A stretch of 64,000 nucleotides of DNA from Geobacteraceae bacterium (lineage in GTDB: Bacteria; Desulfobacterota; Desulfuromonadia; Geobacterales; Pseudopelobacteraceae), in contig JADKKR010000005.1 in the NCBI GenBank assembly GCA_016720395.1, forward strand, positions 124,001-188,000, in the 5' to 3' direction. The position numbers and the translations under genes are program-made. The notes under the pieces are model-generated. The model did not search any database. It was not told the origin of the DNA and was given only the letters and a program-made list of their open reading frames with translations. Of this stretch, positions 25,343 to 34,137 are shown piece after piece (position 1 is the first letter of the stretch; each line of letters opens with the position of its first letter).

Positions 25343-26160
25343 TTACCCCAGTCGCGGGAGTAGCGGAAATCCCGGTCTATGGTCCGGTTGGACACCTTGG
25401 CAATCACCGGCAGACGGCGTTTGAAATGCGAGTTCTGGATCTTGCGGTAGATCGTGTCGATGAACTCTGTCTCGAAGCCGGCCACGACCAGCTCCTCCCG
25501 GGTCATGCGCTGATCCACCATGCGGTAGAGCAGCTCATCAACCTGACGGTAGGAAAAGCCCAGCTCCTCTTCGTCGGTCTGACCGGCCCACAGGTCGGCG
25601 GAGGGTTTCTTTTCGATGACCTCCCTGGGCACACCCATGGCCTCGGAAAGCTGCCAGACATGGCTTTTGTAAAGGTCGCCGATCGGATTCAGCGCCGAGG
25701 CCATGTCGCCGTAGAGCGTACCGTAGCCCAGCAGAAGTTCGGTCTTGTTGCTGGTGCCCAGCACCAGGGCCGCCAGCAGCGCGGAGTGGTCGAAGAGGAT
25801 CGTCATCCGCTCGCGGGCCATCTTGTTGCCGCGCCGCATGTTGTCGGCATCGGGGAACTGTTCGAAATAGGCGTCCACCATCGGCGTAATCGGCACCACC
25901 GAAAAGTTCACCCCGCAGGAGTCTGCCACCAGCCGGGCGTGGGCCTCGCTCTCCGGATTGCTGGACCTGTAGGGCATGCAGATGGCATGGACGTTCTCGG
26001 GGCCGAGCGCTTCGGCGGCGATAAAAACGACCAGCGCCGAGTCGATGCCTCCCGACAGCCCCAGCACCACCCTGCTGATACCGACCTTGCGCACTTCGTC
26101 CCGGACAAAACCGACCAGTATCTGCCGCAGCAGTCCGGTATTTACCTGTAAACCCGACAT
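25339..26160 (-). CDS. nadE: NAD synthetase, ATP-PPase subunit
   Basis: The enzyme amidates nicotinic acid adenine dinucleotide to NAD. The 273-residue product has the PP-loop GLSGGIDSALVVF, the NaAD-binding region GNKMARERMTILFDHSALL, GTSNKTELLLGYGTLYGDMASALNPIGDLYK and KKPSADLWAGQTDEEELGFSY, all conserved. It lacks an N-terminal glutaminase domain. That domain is encoded as the separate preceding gene, whose stop overlaps the nadE ATG by one base (TGATG). The pair probably forms a heteromeric glutamine-dependent synthetase. Confidence 0.94.
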   Translation of the reverse strand: MSGLQVNTGLLRQILVGFVRDEVRKVGISRVVLGLSGGIDSALVVFIAAEALGPENVHAICMPYRSSNPESEAHARLVADSCGVNFSVVPITPMVDAYFEQFPDADNMRRGNKMARERMTILFDHSALLAALVLGTSNKTELLLGYGTLYGDMASALNPIGDLYKSHVWQLSEAMGVPREVIEKKPSADLWAGQTDEEELGFSYRQVDELLYRMVDQRMTREELVVAGFETEFIDTIYRKIQNSHFKRRLPVIAKVSNRTIDRDFRYSRDWGK

Positions 26161-27011
26161 CAGAGGCCCCTTTCCCGCTCGATGCGCCGCAATTCCTGCA
26201 TGGTGACGAACAGGTTTTCATCCCGCAGCATGGGAGAGAAGATCCGTTCCCGCCGCAGGACTCCTTCATCAACCGTTGCCGTTACGCTGTCTTCCTCCAG
26301 CAGCTTCCCTCGAGACAGCGACGCTCCCGACGGGGCAACATATTCCGAGCCGCCCCAGAAGTTGATGCCGTCCTCATAGCCGACCCGGTTGCAGTAGAGC
26401 ACCCGGCAGTTGAGGAACAGGGCGGTGGTGGAGGTCAGCTGCTGCCAGGCGTCGGCCGAGCCAAGCGAATCACCTTCGGTCCCGCGGCCCGGGCTGCTCG
26501 AGAGGCAGATCAGGGTGGTCGCTCCGTCCAGGGCCAGTATGTAGGATGCGGACAGGTGCCACATGTCCTCGCAGACCAGCAGGCCCATGCGTCCGAGTTT
26601 CGTGTCAAAGGCGCGGAAACGCTCCCCGCGTGCCAGGTAGCGCTGTTCGTCGAACAGGCCGTAGGTGGGCAGGTAGACCTTGCGGTGCAGATGGCGGATT
26701 GCGCCGTCCTCCAGGTAGAGCGCCGAGTTGAAAAAGCGGTAGTCGTCGGTGACTTCCACGAAACCGACGGCGATCGAGATCTGCCGCGAAAGCTCAACCA
26801 GTCTGAGAATCTCGGGCGAATCAAGCCGCCGCGCCACCTCCGGCACCAGGTCCTTGAGAAAATAGCCGGTCAGGGCCAGTTCGGGGAAAACGACCAGATC
26901 GGCCTTGCCGGCGACCGCCAGCCGGATGCGCTCCTCGATCAGTGCCAGGTTGTCGGAAACACAGCCGAGTTTGGGTTTAATCTGGGCCAGTACGACCGTG
27001 AAATCACTCAT
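26160..27011 (-). CDS. Carbon-nitrogen hydrolase, glutaminase partner of NadE
   Basis: This 283-residue nitrilase-superfamily protein has the Glu-Lys-Cys triad in VVFPELALTGY, HRKVYLPTYGLFDE and LLVCEDMWH. These sequences match the glutaminase domain of single-chain glutamine-dependent NAD synthetases. Ammonia released here would be used by NadE encoded downstream with a 1-bp overlap. ATG 27011 (MSDFTVVLAQI) is chosen because AAAGGA precedes it and the protein then starts at the first strand of the fold; an upstream in-frame start would add an unrelated tail. Confidence 0.9.
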   Translation of the reverse strand: MSDFTVVLAQIKPKLGCVSDNLALIEERIRLAVAGKADLVVFPELALTGYFLKDLVPEVARRLDSPEILRLVELSRQISIAVGFVEVTDDYRFFNSALYLEDGAIRHLHRKVYLPTYGLFDEQRYLARGERFRAFDTKLGRMGLLVCEDMWHLSASYILALDGATTLICLSSSPGRGTEGDSLGSADAWQQLTSTTALFLNCRVLYCNRVGYEDGINFWGGSEYVAPSGASLSRGKLLEEDSVTATVDEGVLRRERIFSPMLRDENLFVTMQELRRIERERGL

Positions 27012-27054
27012 GGGAGATTCCTTTGGATGTGAAATAGTAGACCGGGTCCGAAAC

Positions 27055-27477
27055 TCAATACGCCAGTTCAAAGGCATTTTTTATATGTTCGATGCTGGGC
27101 TCCCTATCAGTATGCAACAGAATTGCGATCACGTCAAAGCGTGCGTTGCTGTCATGCAGATGGTTTTTCGACAGCCAGGTCAGGGCTGCCTTGGATATCT
27201 GGCGCTGCTTGAAGGGGGTCACCGCCAGCTGCGGCACGCCGTAGGAGAGGCCGCGACGGGTCTTGACCTCGATAAAGACGATGCTCTTGTCGTCCGGGTC
27301 CCGGGCAATGACGTCAACCTCGCCCCCCCTGCAGCGGAAGTTGCGCTCCAGGATGCGGTAGCCACGGACGGTGAGGAAGCCTGTGGCGATTTCCTCTCCC
27401 CGGTCGCCGGTGCCCCTGTTGCCGGGTGCCTGGGTGTCGGGTGCCGTTTTTCCGGCATTCCCGCCGAACCATTTCAC
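27055..27477 (-). CDS. yraN: YraN/UPF0102 family nuclease-like protein
   Basis: The 140-residue protein has the family core GEEIATGFLTVRGYRILERNFR, GGEVDVIARDPDDKSIVFIEVKTRR and FDVIAI, a PDDEXK-like (Asp, Glu-x-Lys) endonuclease fold of uncertain biological role. About 25 extra residues precede the usual start. GTG/ATG choice is not in doubt since ATG 27477 overlaps the AOR stop by 4 bp. Confidence 0.93.
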   Translation of the reverse strand: MKWFGGNAGKTAPDTQAPGNRGTGDRGEEIATGFLTVRGYRILERNFRCRGGEVDVIARDPDDKSIVFIEVKTRRGLSYGVPQLAVTPFKQRQISKAALTWLSKNHLHDSNARFDVIAILLHTDREPSIEHIKNAFELAY

Positions 27478-29216
27478 GGCTGTTTTTCCAGAAAGGCGGA
27501 GTCCTCAAAGCAGCCATCCGCATTCAGTCCGCGGATGCGGTAGTATTTATCCAGCTCTTCCTCGAAGCGCCGACGGTCGATAGGGTGGATATCGATGCCG
27601 TCACCGCTCGAACCTGCCTCACAGAAGAAGCGTTCCGGCAGTATATCCTCCGGGCGGGAGAATCCGTTGGCGCAGTTGTAGAATCGCTCGGTCAGCAGGA
27701 TGCGCCGGCCGATCTCTTTCAGGCGCTGGGGGGAATAGCCGATACCGGTGGCGGCCGTAAGGAGTTCGGCGTATTCCTCCAGGCTGGCCCCGAAGAACGA
27801 GAACTTGCAGGCCACAAGAGAATCGATGGCGGCATTGCTGTCTTCGGCGATGGAGATGATTCGGGCTTTGCCCGAGAAGGAAAAACGGTCGGTTGGTACC
27901 GGTTTGCGCAGGATCTCGTGGGAGATGGGATAGGCCCGCAGATGGCAGCCGCCCCGGGGGCTGGTGCAGTAGGCCAGAGCCATGCCGTAAGCTCCGCGCG
28001 GGTCGTAGGCCGGCAGCTCCAGGGATTTGACGCTCATGGACAGCTCCGGCCGCCCCATCTGCTCCGCCAGTCGACGTGAACCGAGGGCCAGCAGCTGCCC
28101 GTCGCCCCGGCGCAGGGCCGTATCCTCCAGCAGACCGGGGATCTCTGAGGCAGTCGGGAACCGGCCCTGTATCTCTCCCCGGGCCGAGAGGGTGGCTGCC
28201 GCGGTGATGGTGTCCATACCCAGTTCGTTGCAGCGGTTGTTGGCCGTGACGATGGCCCGCAGGTCGTCCACGTTGTTGAGTGCGCCGAAATGGGAAGCGG
28301 TCTCGTACTCCGGCAGGTGCCTGTTATCGCGGTCTGATTTCTTGCACTGGATCGGGCAGCCGTAGCAGCCGTCCTTCTTTGCCCCGCAGGCCTCGCGAAT
28401 GGCAGGTCCGGAATAGTTGCCGGACTGTGCGAAGTAGGTTTTGCTGAAGTTTGCGGTGGGGGCCATGCGGCGCTGGGCCATCAGGTCGACCAGTACGGGT
28501 GTGCCGAACTCGGCGATCCCCAGGGGGCCGAAGACCACCGGCGAGGCCCTGAAGAGCCGCATCACGTCCTGGCGGGCCTTGTCGAACAGGACAGGATCGG
28601 CAATCTCCGTCGTGCGATCGCCGTTTACCGCAACGGCCTTGAGGCCCTTGGCACCCATGACGGCACCCAGTCCGCCGCGGCCGACGGAGTTGCCTTCACC
28701 CATCATGATGTTTGCGAAGAGGACGCCGTTTTCACCGGCCGGCCCGATTGCGGCAACACTGCCGTGTTCCTGCAGTGCCGAGACGGTGGCGGGGATCTCG
28801 CTGCCCCAGAGATGCCCGGCCGGGATGATGTCAGCCCGGTCGGGTCCGATCACCAGGGCCACGGGGGTTGCACTTCTGCCGGTGATGAAGAGGGCGTCCA
28901 GGCCGGCTGCCTTGAGTCGCCAGGCAAAGCGGCCGCCGGCCGAGCAGTCGTAGATCGTTCCGGTCAGTGGGGAGCGCGAGACCACTGACAGGCGGGCGGC
29001 GGTGGGCGCCGATGTGCCGCAGAGCGGACCGACTGCGAAGATCAGCGGCATGGCCGGATCGAAGGGGTCCAGGTGGAAACAGTCGCGCATCAGACGCACA
29101 CCCAGGCCACGGCCGCCCAGATACTCCTCCAGCAGTTGCCGGGGAATGTCTTCACACTGTGAGACGCCGTCTGTCAGGTCAACCCTGAGTATCCTGCCGG
29201 TCCAGCCGAGAGACAT
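27474..29216 (-). CDS. Aldehyde:ferredoxin oxidoreductase (tungstopterin)
   Basis: AOR oxidises aldehydes to carboxylic acids with ferredoxin, or runs in reverse, using tungsten-bis-pterin and a 4Fe-4S cluster. The 580-residue protein has GGRGLGVRLM, the GRGGLGAVMGAKGLKAVAV pterin-binding segment, the cluster ligands GCYGCPIQC and a distal Cys near the C-terminus (PERFFCE), plus HFGALNNVDDLRAIVTANNRCNELGMDTI. It is slightly shorter than the usual 600-620. Its ATG abuts the Gph stop codon. No pterin or tungstate transport genes are adjacent. Confidence 0.94.
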   Translation of the reverse strand: MSLGWTGRILRVDLTDGVSQCEDIPRQLLEEYLGGRGLGVRLMRDCFHLDPFDPAMPLIFAVGPLCGTSAPTAARLSVVSRSPLTGTIYDCSAGGRFAWRLKAAGLDALFITGRSATPVALVIGPDRADIIPAGHLWGSEIPATVSALQEHGSVAAIGPAGENGVLFANIMMGEGNSVGRGGLGAVMGAKGLKAVAVNGDRTTEIADPVLFDKARQDVMRLFRASPVVFGPLGIAEFGTPVLVDLMAQRRMAPTANFSKTYFAQSGNYSGPAIREACGAKKDGCYGCPIQCKKSDRDNRHLPEYETASHFGALNNVDDLRAIVTANNRCNELGMDTITAAATLSARGEIQGRFPTASEIPGLLEDTALRRGDGQLLALGSRRLAEQMGRPELSMSVKSLELPAYDPRGAYGMALAYCTSPRGGCHLRAYPISHEILRKPVPTDRFSFSGKARIISIAEDSNAAIDSLVACKFSFFGASLEEYAELLTAATGIGYSPQRLKEIGRRILLTERFYNCANGFSRPEDILPERFFCEAGSSGDGIDIHPIDRRRFEEELDKYYRIRGLNADGCFEDSAFLEKQP

Positions 29217-30212
29217 CTAGGCGCTTTTCCCGACAGTTTCGTCTATCCAGGAGAGGGCGGCAGCCACGGTGGGAAAACCGATGGTGCTGGTGAGGATGAT
29301 GATGGCGTGGTGGATCTCCTCACGTGTCGCGCCTGCAGCCAGGGCCCGCGCGGCATGGCTGCGCACCGAACCGATGGAATGGATGGCTGCCGCTGCCCCC
29401 AGCTGGATCAGGTGTCCGGTTTTCTCGTCCAGCGGGCCGGACATGCGTGCGGTCTTGCTGAGTGCCTCGACGGCCTCGATCAGGTCGCTATGGCGCTCCT
29501 TGATCTTGAGATAGAGATCCGATGGCTGCTGTGTCATGACGTGTCTCCTTTCCTGGTTGGGTTGTGCTGCTCTGGTGATAATGCCGAATACATCCCCCGG
29601 TGTTGCCGCCTGGAAATCTGCCGAGCACAATTCCTCGCTCCTGCCGTATCCCCATCTGCAGCCGATGGTGGCGATTCCGGCCCGGTTGCCGGCCTGGATG
29701 TCGTTGATGCTGTCACCGACCATAACCGCCTCAGCGGGGCTGCAGGCAAATTCTTCGATGACCCTGAGCAGAGGCAGGGGGGACGGCTTCATTTCGGTAA
29801 ACGTATCGCCGCCGGCGATGATCCCGAAAAAACCGGCTACACCCAGCGTCTCCAGGATCAGGCGGCTCAGGGTTTCCTCTTTGTTCGATATGACCGCCAT
29901 GCGGATACCGTTGTCCGTCATCTGCTGCAGCAGCTCCCGGGCGCCGGGATACAGCCTGCTCTTGTCGGCGATATGCTGCGCATTGAATTCCGAGAACAGC
30001 GCCAGTCCCCGGTCGATCTCCCCGGGGAGGGTCGTGTCGAGTGCCCGCTGGACAAGATTGCGGGCCCCTTTGCCCACCAGCTGCCGCACCCGGGCAGGTT
30101 CGAGCCGCTGTCGCCCGAAGTGTTCCAGCATATGGTTGACGGCATCGGTCAGGTCATCGAGGGAATCCACCAGTGTTCCGTCCAGATCGAACAGGAGAAC
30201 GGAGACCGTCAT
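29217..30212 (-). CDS. gph: Phosphoglycolate phosphatase fused to CMD-like domain
   Basis: Residues 1-220 form a HAD phosphatase of Gph type (nucleophile DLDGTLVDS, Thr/Ser motif AVISNKEE, Lys in EMKPSPLPLL, GDSINDIQAGNRAG), which clears 2-phosphoglycolate. Residues 226-331 are a carboxymuconolactone-decarboxylase/AhpD-like helical domain (ARALAAGATREEIHHAIIILTSTIGF) without a CxxC pair. At the junction lie a strong AAAGGAGA and an ATG at 29537, correctly spaced, so the second domain looks like an originally separate gene (29217-29537) whose upstream stop was lost or hidden by an indel. Both a fusion and two products are possible. Confidence 0.85.
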   Translation of the reverse strand: MTVSVLLFDLDGTLVDSLDDLTDAVNHMLEHFGRQRLEPARVRQLVGKGARNLVQRALDTTLPGEIDRGLALFSEFNAQHIADKSRLYPGARELLQQMTDNGIRMAVISNKEETLSRLILETLGVAGFFGIIAGGDTFTEMKPSPLPLLRVIEEFACSPAEAVMVGDSINDIQAGNRAGIATIGCRWGYGRSEELCSADFQAATPGDVFGIITRAAQPNQERRHVMTQQPSDLYLKIKERHSDLIEAVEALSKTARMSGPLDEKTGHLIQLGAAAAIHSIGSVRSHAARALAAGATREEIHHAIIILTSTIGFPTVAAALSWIDETVGKSA

Positions 30213-30529
30213 GACGGCGATTTTTTAACCGGTTTATCGGCTGATGGCAGGACAATGACCGGCGGGTCGGCCGGACGATACAGCAGAAAGGTCCTGCCGA
30301 GGATCTGGGCCACTTCGGCTCCGCAGGCGTCTGCCAGCGTTCCGGATGCCTGCTGTTTGTCGAGCATGCAGCTCTCCAGCAGCTTGACCTTGATGAGTTC
30401 ATGATGGTCGAGGGCGGCATTGGTCTCGTTGACCAGGGCCTCCTCGATCTCCTTCTTGCCGATCTGGATCACCGCTTTGAGCTTATGTCCAAGGGCCCGC
30501 AGGTGGCGTTTCTGTTTTCCGGTAAGCAT
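30209..30529 (-). CDS. yhbY: YhbY-family RNA-binding protein (CRM domain)
   Basis: The 106-residue protein has the CRM/YhbY fold: LTGKQKRHLRALGHKLKAVIQIGKKEI, NETNAALDHHELIKVKLLE and the GxxG-like region. YhbY associates with the 50S subunit precursor. ATG 30529 (MLTGKQKRHL) is the family start. Longer in-frame extension upstream is discarded. It heads a run of overlapping or abutting genes: 4 bp overlap with gph, then AOR, YraN. Confidence 0.93.
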   Translation of the reverse strand: MLTGKQKRHLRALGHKLKAVIQIGKKEIEEALVNETNAALDHHELIKVKLLESCMLDKQQASGTLADACGAEVAQILGRTFLLYRPADPPVIVLPSADKPVKKSPS

Positions 30530-30568
30530 GACGTAGGGTAACTCCTTGCATTCAATCAGGGTATGAGG

Positions 30569-30688
30569 CCAATTCCAAATCAAGGCGCTCTCTTCGTTAG
30601 CTCGTATTCGGCTCCTCAACGTACGTGGCTGTACGCCTTCGTCTCCTCAATCCTCGCCGCCTTGATTTCATCCTTGATTTGAAATTGG
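30569..30688. repeat. Extragenic palindromic element, copy 2
   Basis: Outer arms CCAATTCCAAATCAAGG and CCTTGATTTGAAATTGG enclose a variable GC-rich middle with a CGTACG core. The 385-bp spacer between yhbY and shc contains this element and about 220 bp of AT-richer sequence that should carry the shc promoter, where no clear box is seen. Relationship to copies 1 and 3 is by layout (AAGGCGGCGAGG arm, GTAC core) and is weaker. Confidence 0.7.
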
Positions 30689-30914
30689 AATAATCAGCCT
30701 CTTGCAGTGTTGTTTGTATACCACAGCGGGGACGTGGCGGTAAACCACAATTGCTGGCTGCGGCTGTCGGATTTCCAATCCCGGGCTGCTGATTTCAGGT
30801 CTCTGTTGATAGTAAAAATGGATATACAATTTTTGATTTCCGTGGTATTTAAGATCAATTTAGCAGTCGTGCAGCCAAGGCACTGCCGTTTTGCGGCCAT
30901 CAGGAGCTTTGTGA

Positions 30915-32963
30915 ATGAACCCGAGTAAATACCAGATTTCCCCGGCATTGACGTCGTTCAATACCGAAACCGCTGAGCCGGTTATAGATCCCGCTAAAAA
31001 ATCCGCCGCCAAGGTCCATCACCTGCCGCCCTCCATCTGGAAAAAGATGGTCGGAGAGGCCAAGAGTCCGCTCGAAAAGTCCATAGAGCGGACACGGGAT
31101 TTCTTCTTCCGGGAGCAGCTGCCCGACGGGTACTGGTGGGCCGAGCTGGAGTCGAACGTAACGATCACCTCCGAGTACATCATGCTCTTCCATTTTCTGG
31201 GCATGGTCGACAAGGTCCGTGAGCGCAAGATGGCCGGCTATATCCTCAGCAAGCAGACCTCTGAGGGCTACTGGACGATCTGGCACGGCGGGCCGGGTGA
31301 CCTCTCGACAACCATAGAGGCCTACTTTGCCCTCAAGCTGGCCGGGCATTCTGCCGAAAACCCGTCCATGCTCAAGGCCAGGGATTTTATCCTGGCAAAC
31401 GGCGGCATCCTCAAGAGCCGGGTCTTCACCAAGACCTTTCTGGCACTGTTCGGAGAATTCTCCTGGCTGGGCGTGCCGTCCATGCCGATCGAGCTGACAC
31501 TGCTTCCCAACTGGGCATATTTCAACATGTATGAATTCTCCAGCTGGGCACGGGCGACGATCATCCCGCTGTCGGTGGTCATGTCCGAGCGGCCGGTGCG
31601 CAAGCTGCCGCCATGGGCCCGCGTGCAGGAGCTGTATGTCCGTCCGCCGCGTCCAACCGATTATACGTTCACCAAGGAAGACGGCATCCTGACCTGGAAG
31701 AACTTCTTTATCGGTGTCGACCATCTGCTCAAGGTCTATGAATCAAGCCCGATCCGCCCCTTTATGAAGCGGGCCACCGCCACGGCAGAACAATGGATTC
31801 TTGAACACCAGGAGCCTACCGGTGACTGGGGCGGCATTCAGCCGGCCATGCTCAACGCGATCCTGGCCCTGCACTGCCTGGGGTACGCCAACGACCATCC
31901 GGCCGTGATCAAGGGGCTGGAGGCTCTGGCCAACTTCTGTATCGAAGATGACGAGTGCCTCGTGCTGCAGTCCTGTGTCTCTCCTGTCTGGGACACGGCG
32001 CTGGCCCTGGTTGCCATGAAGGAGGCCGGAGTACCTACGGACCACCCCGCTCTGGTGAAAGCGGCCCAGTGGCTGCTGGATCTGGAGGTGCGTCGTAAAG
32101 GGGACTGGGCGATCAAATCCCCTGATCTGGAACCGGGGGGCTGGGCGTTCGAGTTCCTCAATGACTGGTATCCGGATGTGGATGACTCCGGATTCGTCAT
32201 CATGGCCATCAAGGACATCAAGGCCCCTGACAAAAAGCACAAGGAGCAGGCCATCAAGCGCGGCATCGCCTGGTGTCTGGGGATGCAAAGCGAGAACGGC
32301 GGCTGGGGTGCTTTTGACAAGGATAACACCAAGCACCTGCTCAACAAGATCCCCTTTGCCGACCTGGAGGCGCTGATCGATCCCCCCACGGCGGACCTGA
32401 CCGGCCGCATGCTGGAGCTGATGGGCAGTTTCGGGTATCCCCCGACGCATCCCGCAGCTGCCCGTGCCCTGGAATTCATCAAGAGTGAACAGGAGCCTGA
32501 GGGCCCCTGGTGGGGGCGCTGGGGGGTCAATTACATCTACGGCACCTGGTCGGTATTGTGCGGCCTGGAGTCCATCGGTGAGGACATGTCCCAGCCCTAT
32601 ATCAAGAAGGCCGTCAACTGGCTCAAGTCCAAACAGAACATGGACGGCGGCTGGGGTGAGGTGTGCGAGTCCTACTGTGACCGTTCCCTGATGGGAAGCG
32701 GATCCAGTACCGCCTCCCAGACCAGTTGGGCGCTGCTGTCGCTCTTTGCGGCCGGTGAGGTTGGTTCCAATGCTGCCGCACGCGGGATCGAGTACCTGCT
32801 GGCGACCCAGAAGCAGGATGGGACCTGGGATGAGGATGCCTTTACCGGCACCGGTTTTCCCAAGTTTTTCATGATCAAGTACCATATCTATCGCAACTGT
32901 TTTCCACTGACGGCATTGGGGAAATACCGCCGTCTGACGGTTGATTCCGGAGAACAGAAGTAA
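30915..32963 (+). CDS. shc: Squalene-hopene cyclase
   Basis: The enzyme cyclises squalene to hopene or hopanol, a membrane lipid. The 682-residue product has repeated QW motifs (for example QEPTGDWGG, QSENGGWGAFD, QNMDGGWGE, QKQDGTWDE) and the proton-donating DxDD motif in WYPDVDDSGF. It is a monotopic protein with two alpha-alpha barrels. Length is normal. It opens the hopanoid group and is followed by a terminator-like hairpin before hpnA. Confidence 0.97.
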   Translation: MNPSKYQISPALTSFNTETAEPVIDPAKKSAAKVHHLPPSIWKKMVGEAKSPLEKSIERTRDFFFREQLPDGYWWAELESNVTITSEYIMLFHFLGMVDKVRERKMAGYILSKQTSEGYWTIWHGGPGDLSTTIEAYFALKLAGHSAENPSMLKARDFILANGGILKSRVFTKTFLALFGEFSWLGVPSMPIELTLLPNWAYFNMYEFSSWARATIIPLSVVMSERPVRKLPPWARVQELYVRPPRPTDYTFTKEDGILTWKNFFIGVDHLLKVYESSPIRPFMKRATATAEQWILEHQEPTGDWGGIQPAMLNAILALHCLGYANDHPAVIKGLEALANFCIEDDECLVLQSCVSPVWDTALALVAMKEAGVPTDHPALVKAAQWLLDLEVRRKGDWAIKSPDLEPGGWAFEFLNDWYPDVDDSGFVIMAIKDIKAPDKKHKEQAIKRGIAWCLGMQSENGGWGAFDKDNTKHLLNKIPFADLEALIDPPTADLTGRMLELMGSFGYPPTHPAAARALEFIKSEQEPEGPWWGRWGVNYIYGTWSVLCGLESIGEDMSQPYIKKAVNWLKSKQNMDGGWGEVCESYCDRSLMGSGSSTASQTSWALLSLFAAGEVGSNAAARGIEYLLATQKQDGTWDEDAFTGTGFPKFFMIKYHIYRNCFPLTALGKYRRLTVDSGEQK

Positions 32964-32994
32964 CAGTCGGGCCTTTTTAGTCGATAACCTCATG

Positions 32995-33030
32995 GAAGCC
33001 CCGTATTGCGGTCCGGGGCTTTCCACTTTT
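32995..33030 (+). terminator. Terminator-like hairpin after shc
   Basis: GAAGCCCCG pairs with CGGGGCTTT around TATTGCGGTC, and CCACTTTTTT follows. It lies 32 bp past the shc stop and about 100 bp before hpnA, so it may terminate or attenuate. Confidence 0.7.
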
Positions 33031-33131
33031 TTAGTACGTCAGAAGCTGCTTCCGGCGATGCCTCCCGCAAAACAGCTTCGTTGGTGCATGATTCACCTCT
33101 ACCGGGGAAATGCAGTGCGGATGAGCGGTAT

Positions 33132-34123
33132 ATGAAGACCTTTATCACCGGTGCGACCGGTTTCATAGGTGCGAGCATCGTCAGGGAGCTGCTGAAGGAC
33201 GGCCGGGAAATGCGGGCCCTAGTTCGCAAAGCTTCCGACACCTCCAATCTGACGGAACTTGATGTCGAGTTCTGGCAGGGCGACCTACTTGATCATGCCG
33301 GCCTGAAGCAGGGCTTGAAAGACTGCGATACGCTGTATCATGCGGCCGCTGATTACCGGCTCTGGACCCGCGACCCTGCCGAGATGTACCGCATCAACGT
33401 GGAGGTACCACGGCCATCCTGGAAGCTGCTCAGGACAACGGTCTTTCGCGGATCGTCTATACCAGCAGTGTCGGTACTGGGGCAACCCCGGTGACGGCAC
33501 CCCCGGGAAGCGAAGATGCTCCGGTCGGTCTGGGCGACATGGTCGGGCACTACAAGAAAAGCAAGTTCCTTGCGGAACGCGAGGCCGAAAGGTTTGTCGC
33601 GCGAGGGCTGCCGCTGGTGATTGTCAACCCGTCGACGCCGGTCGGACCTCTCGATATCAAGCCGACCCCGACCGGCAGGATCATCGTGGATTTTCTGAAC
33701 CGGAAGATGCCGGCCTATCTGGATACGGGGCTGAACATCATCGCTGTCGAGGATTGCGCCCGGGGACATATTCTGGCAGAACAGAAGGGCGTCATCGGCC
33801 GGAAGTATATCCTGGGCAACACAAACCTGACGCTGCGTGAGATCTTTGCTGTCCTGGAGGAGATCACCGGACTGCCGGCCCCCGGAGTGCGCCTGCCCTA
33901 CCTGCCGATCCTGCTGGCCGCCTATGTCAACGAGGGGCTGTCGAGGATCACCGGCAGGGAACCGCTGATCCCGCTGGCAGGGGTGCAGATGGCTGCCAAA
34001 TTCATGTATTTCGACACATCCCGGGCGGTACGGGAGCTGGGACTGCCCCAGACTCCGGTACGCGATGCCCTGCAGCGGGCGGTGGAGTGGTTTCGCCGGA
34101 ACGGTTACGCACGCACGCAATGA
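33132..34123 (+). pseudogene. hpnA: Hopanoid-associated sugar epimerase HpnA, frameshifted
   Basis: HpnA is a short-chain dehydrogenase found with hopanoid genes. The N-terminal frame reads TFITGATGFIGASIVRELLKDG (NAD-binding) to YRINVE; the remainder continues in another frame through TTAILEAAQDNGLSRIVYTSSVG, HYKKSKFLAEREAE (YxxxK) and IVNPSTPVGPLDIKPTPTG. A single missing G at about 33403 (GTGGAGGTACC where GAGGGTACC is expected) accounts for the break. Restored length is about 330 residues. The flanking frames are otherwise clean, which suggests a consensus error. ATG 33132 is the start. Confidence 0.9.
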
Positions 34124-34137
34124 AGTGAGGTGTAGGT

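Noticed and set aside
31743..33026. 427-residue minus-strand frame over shc
   Set aside because: Antisense to squalene-hopene cyclase. No motif or ribosome site.
32941..33135. 64-residue frame between shc and hpnA
   Set aside because: It begins inside the shc 3' end, crosses the terminator-like hairpin and resembles no known hopanoid protein.
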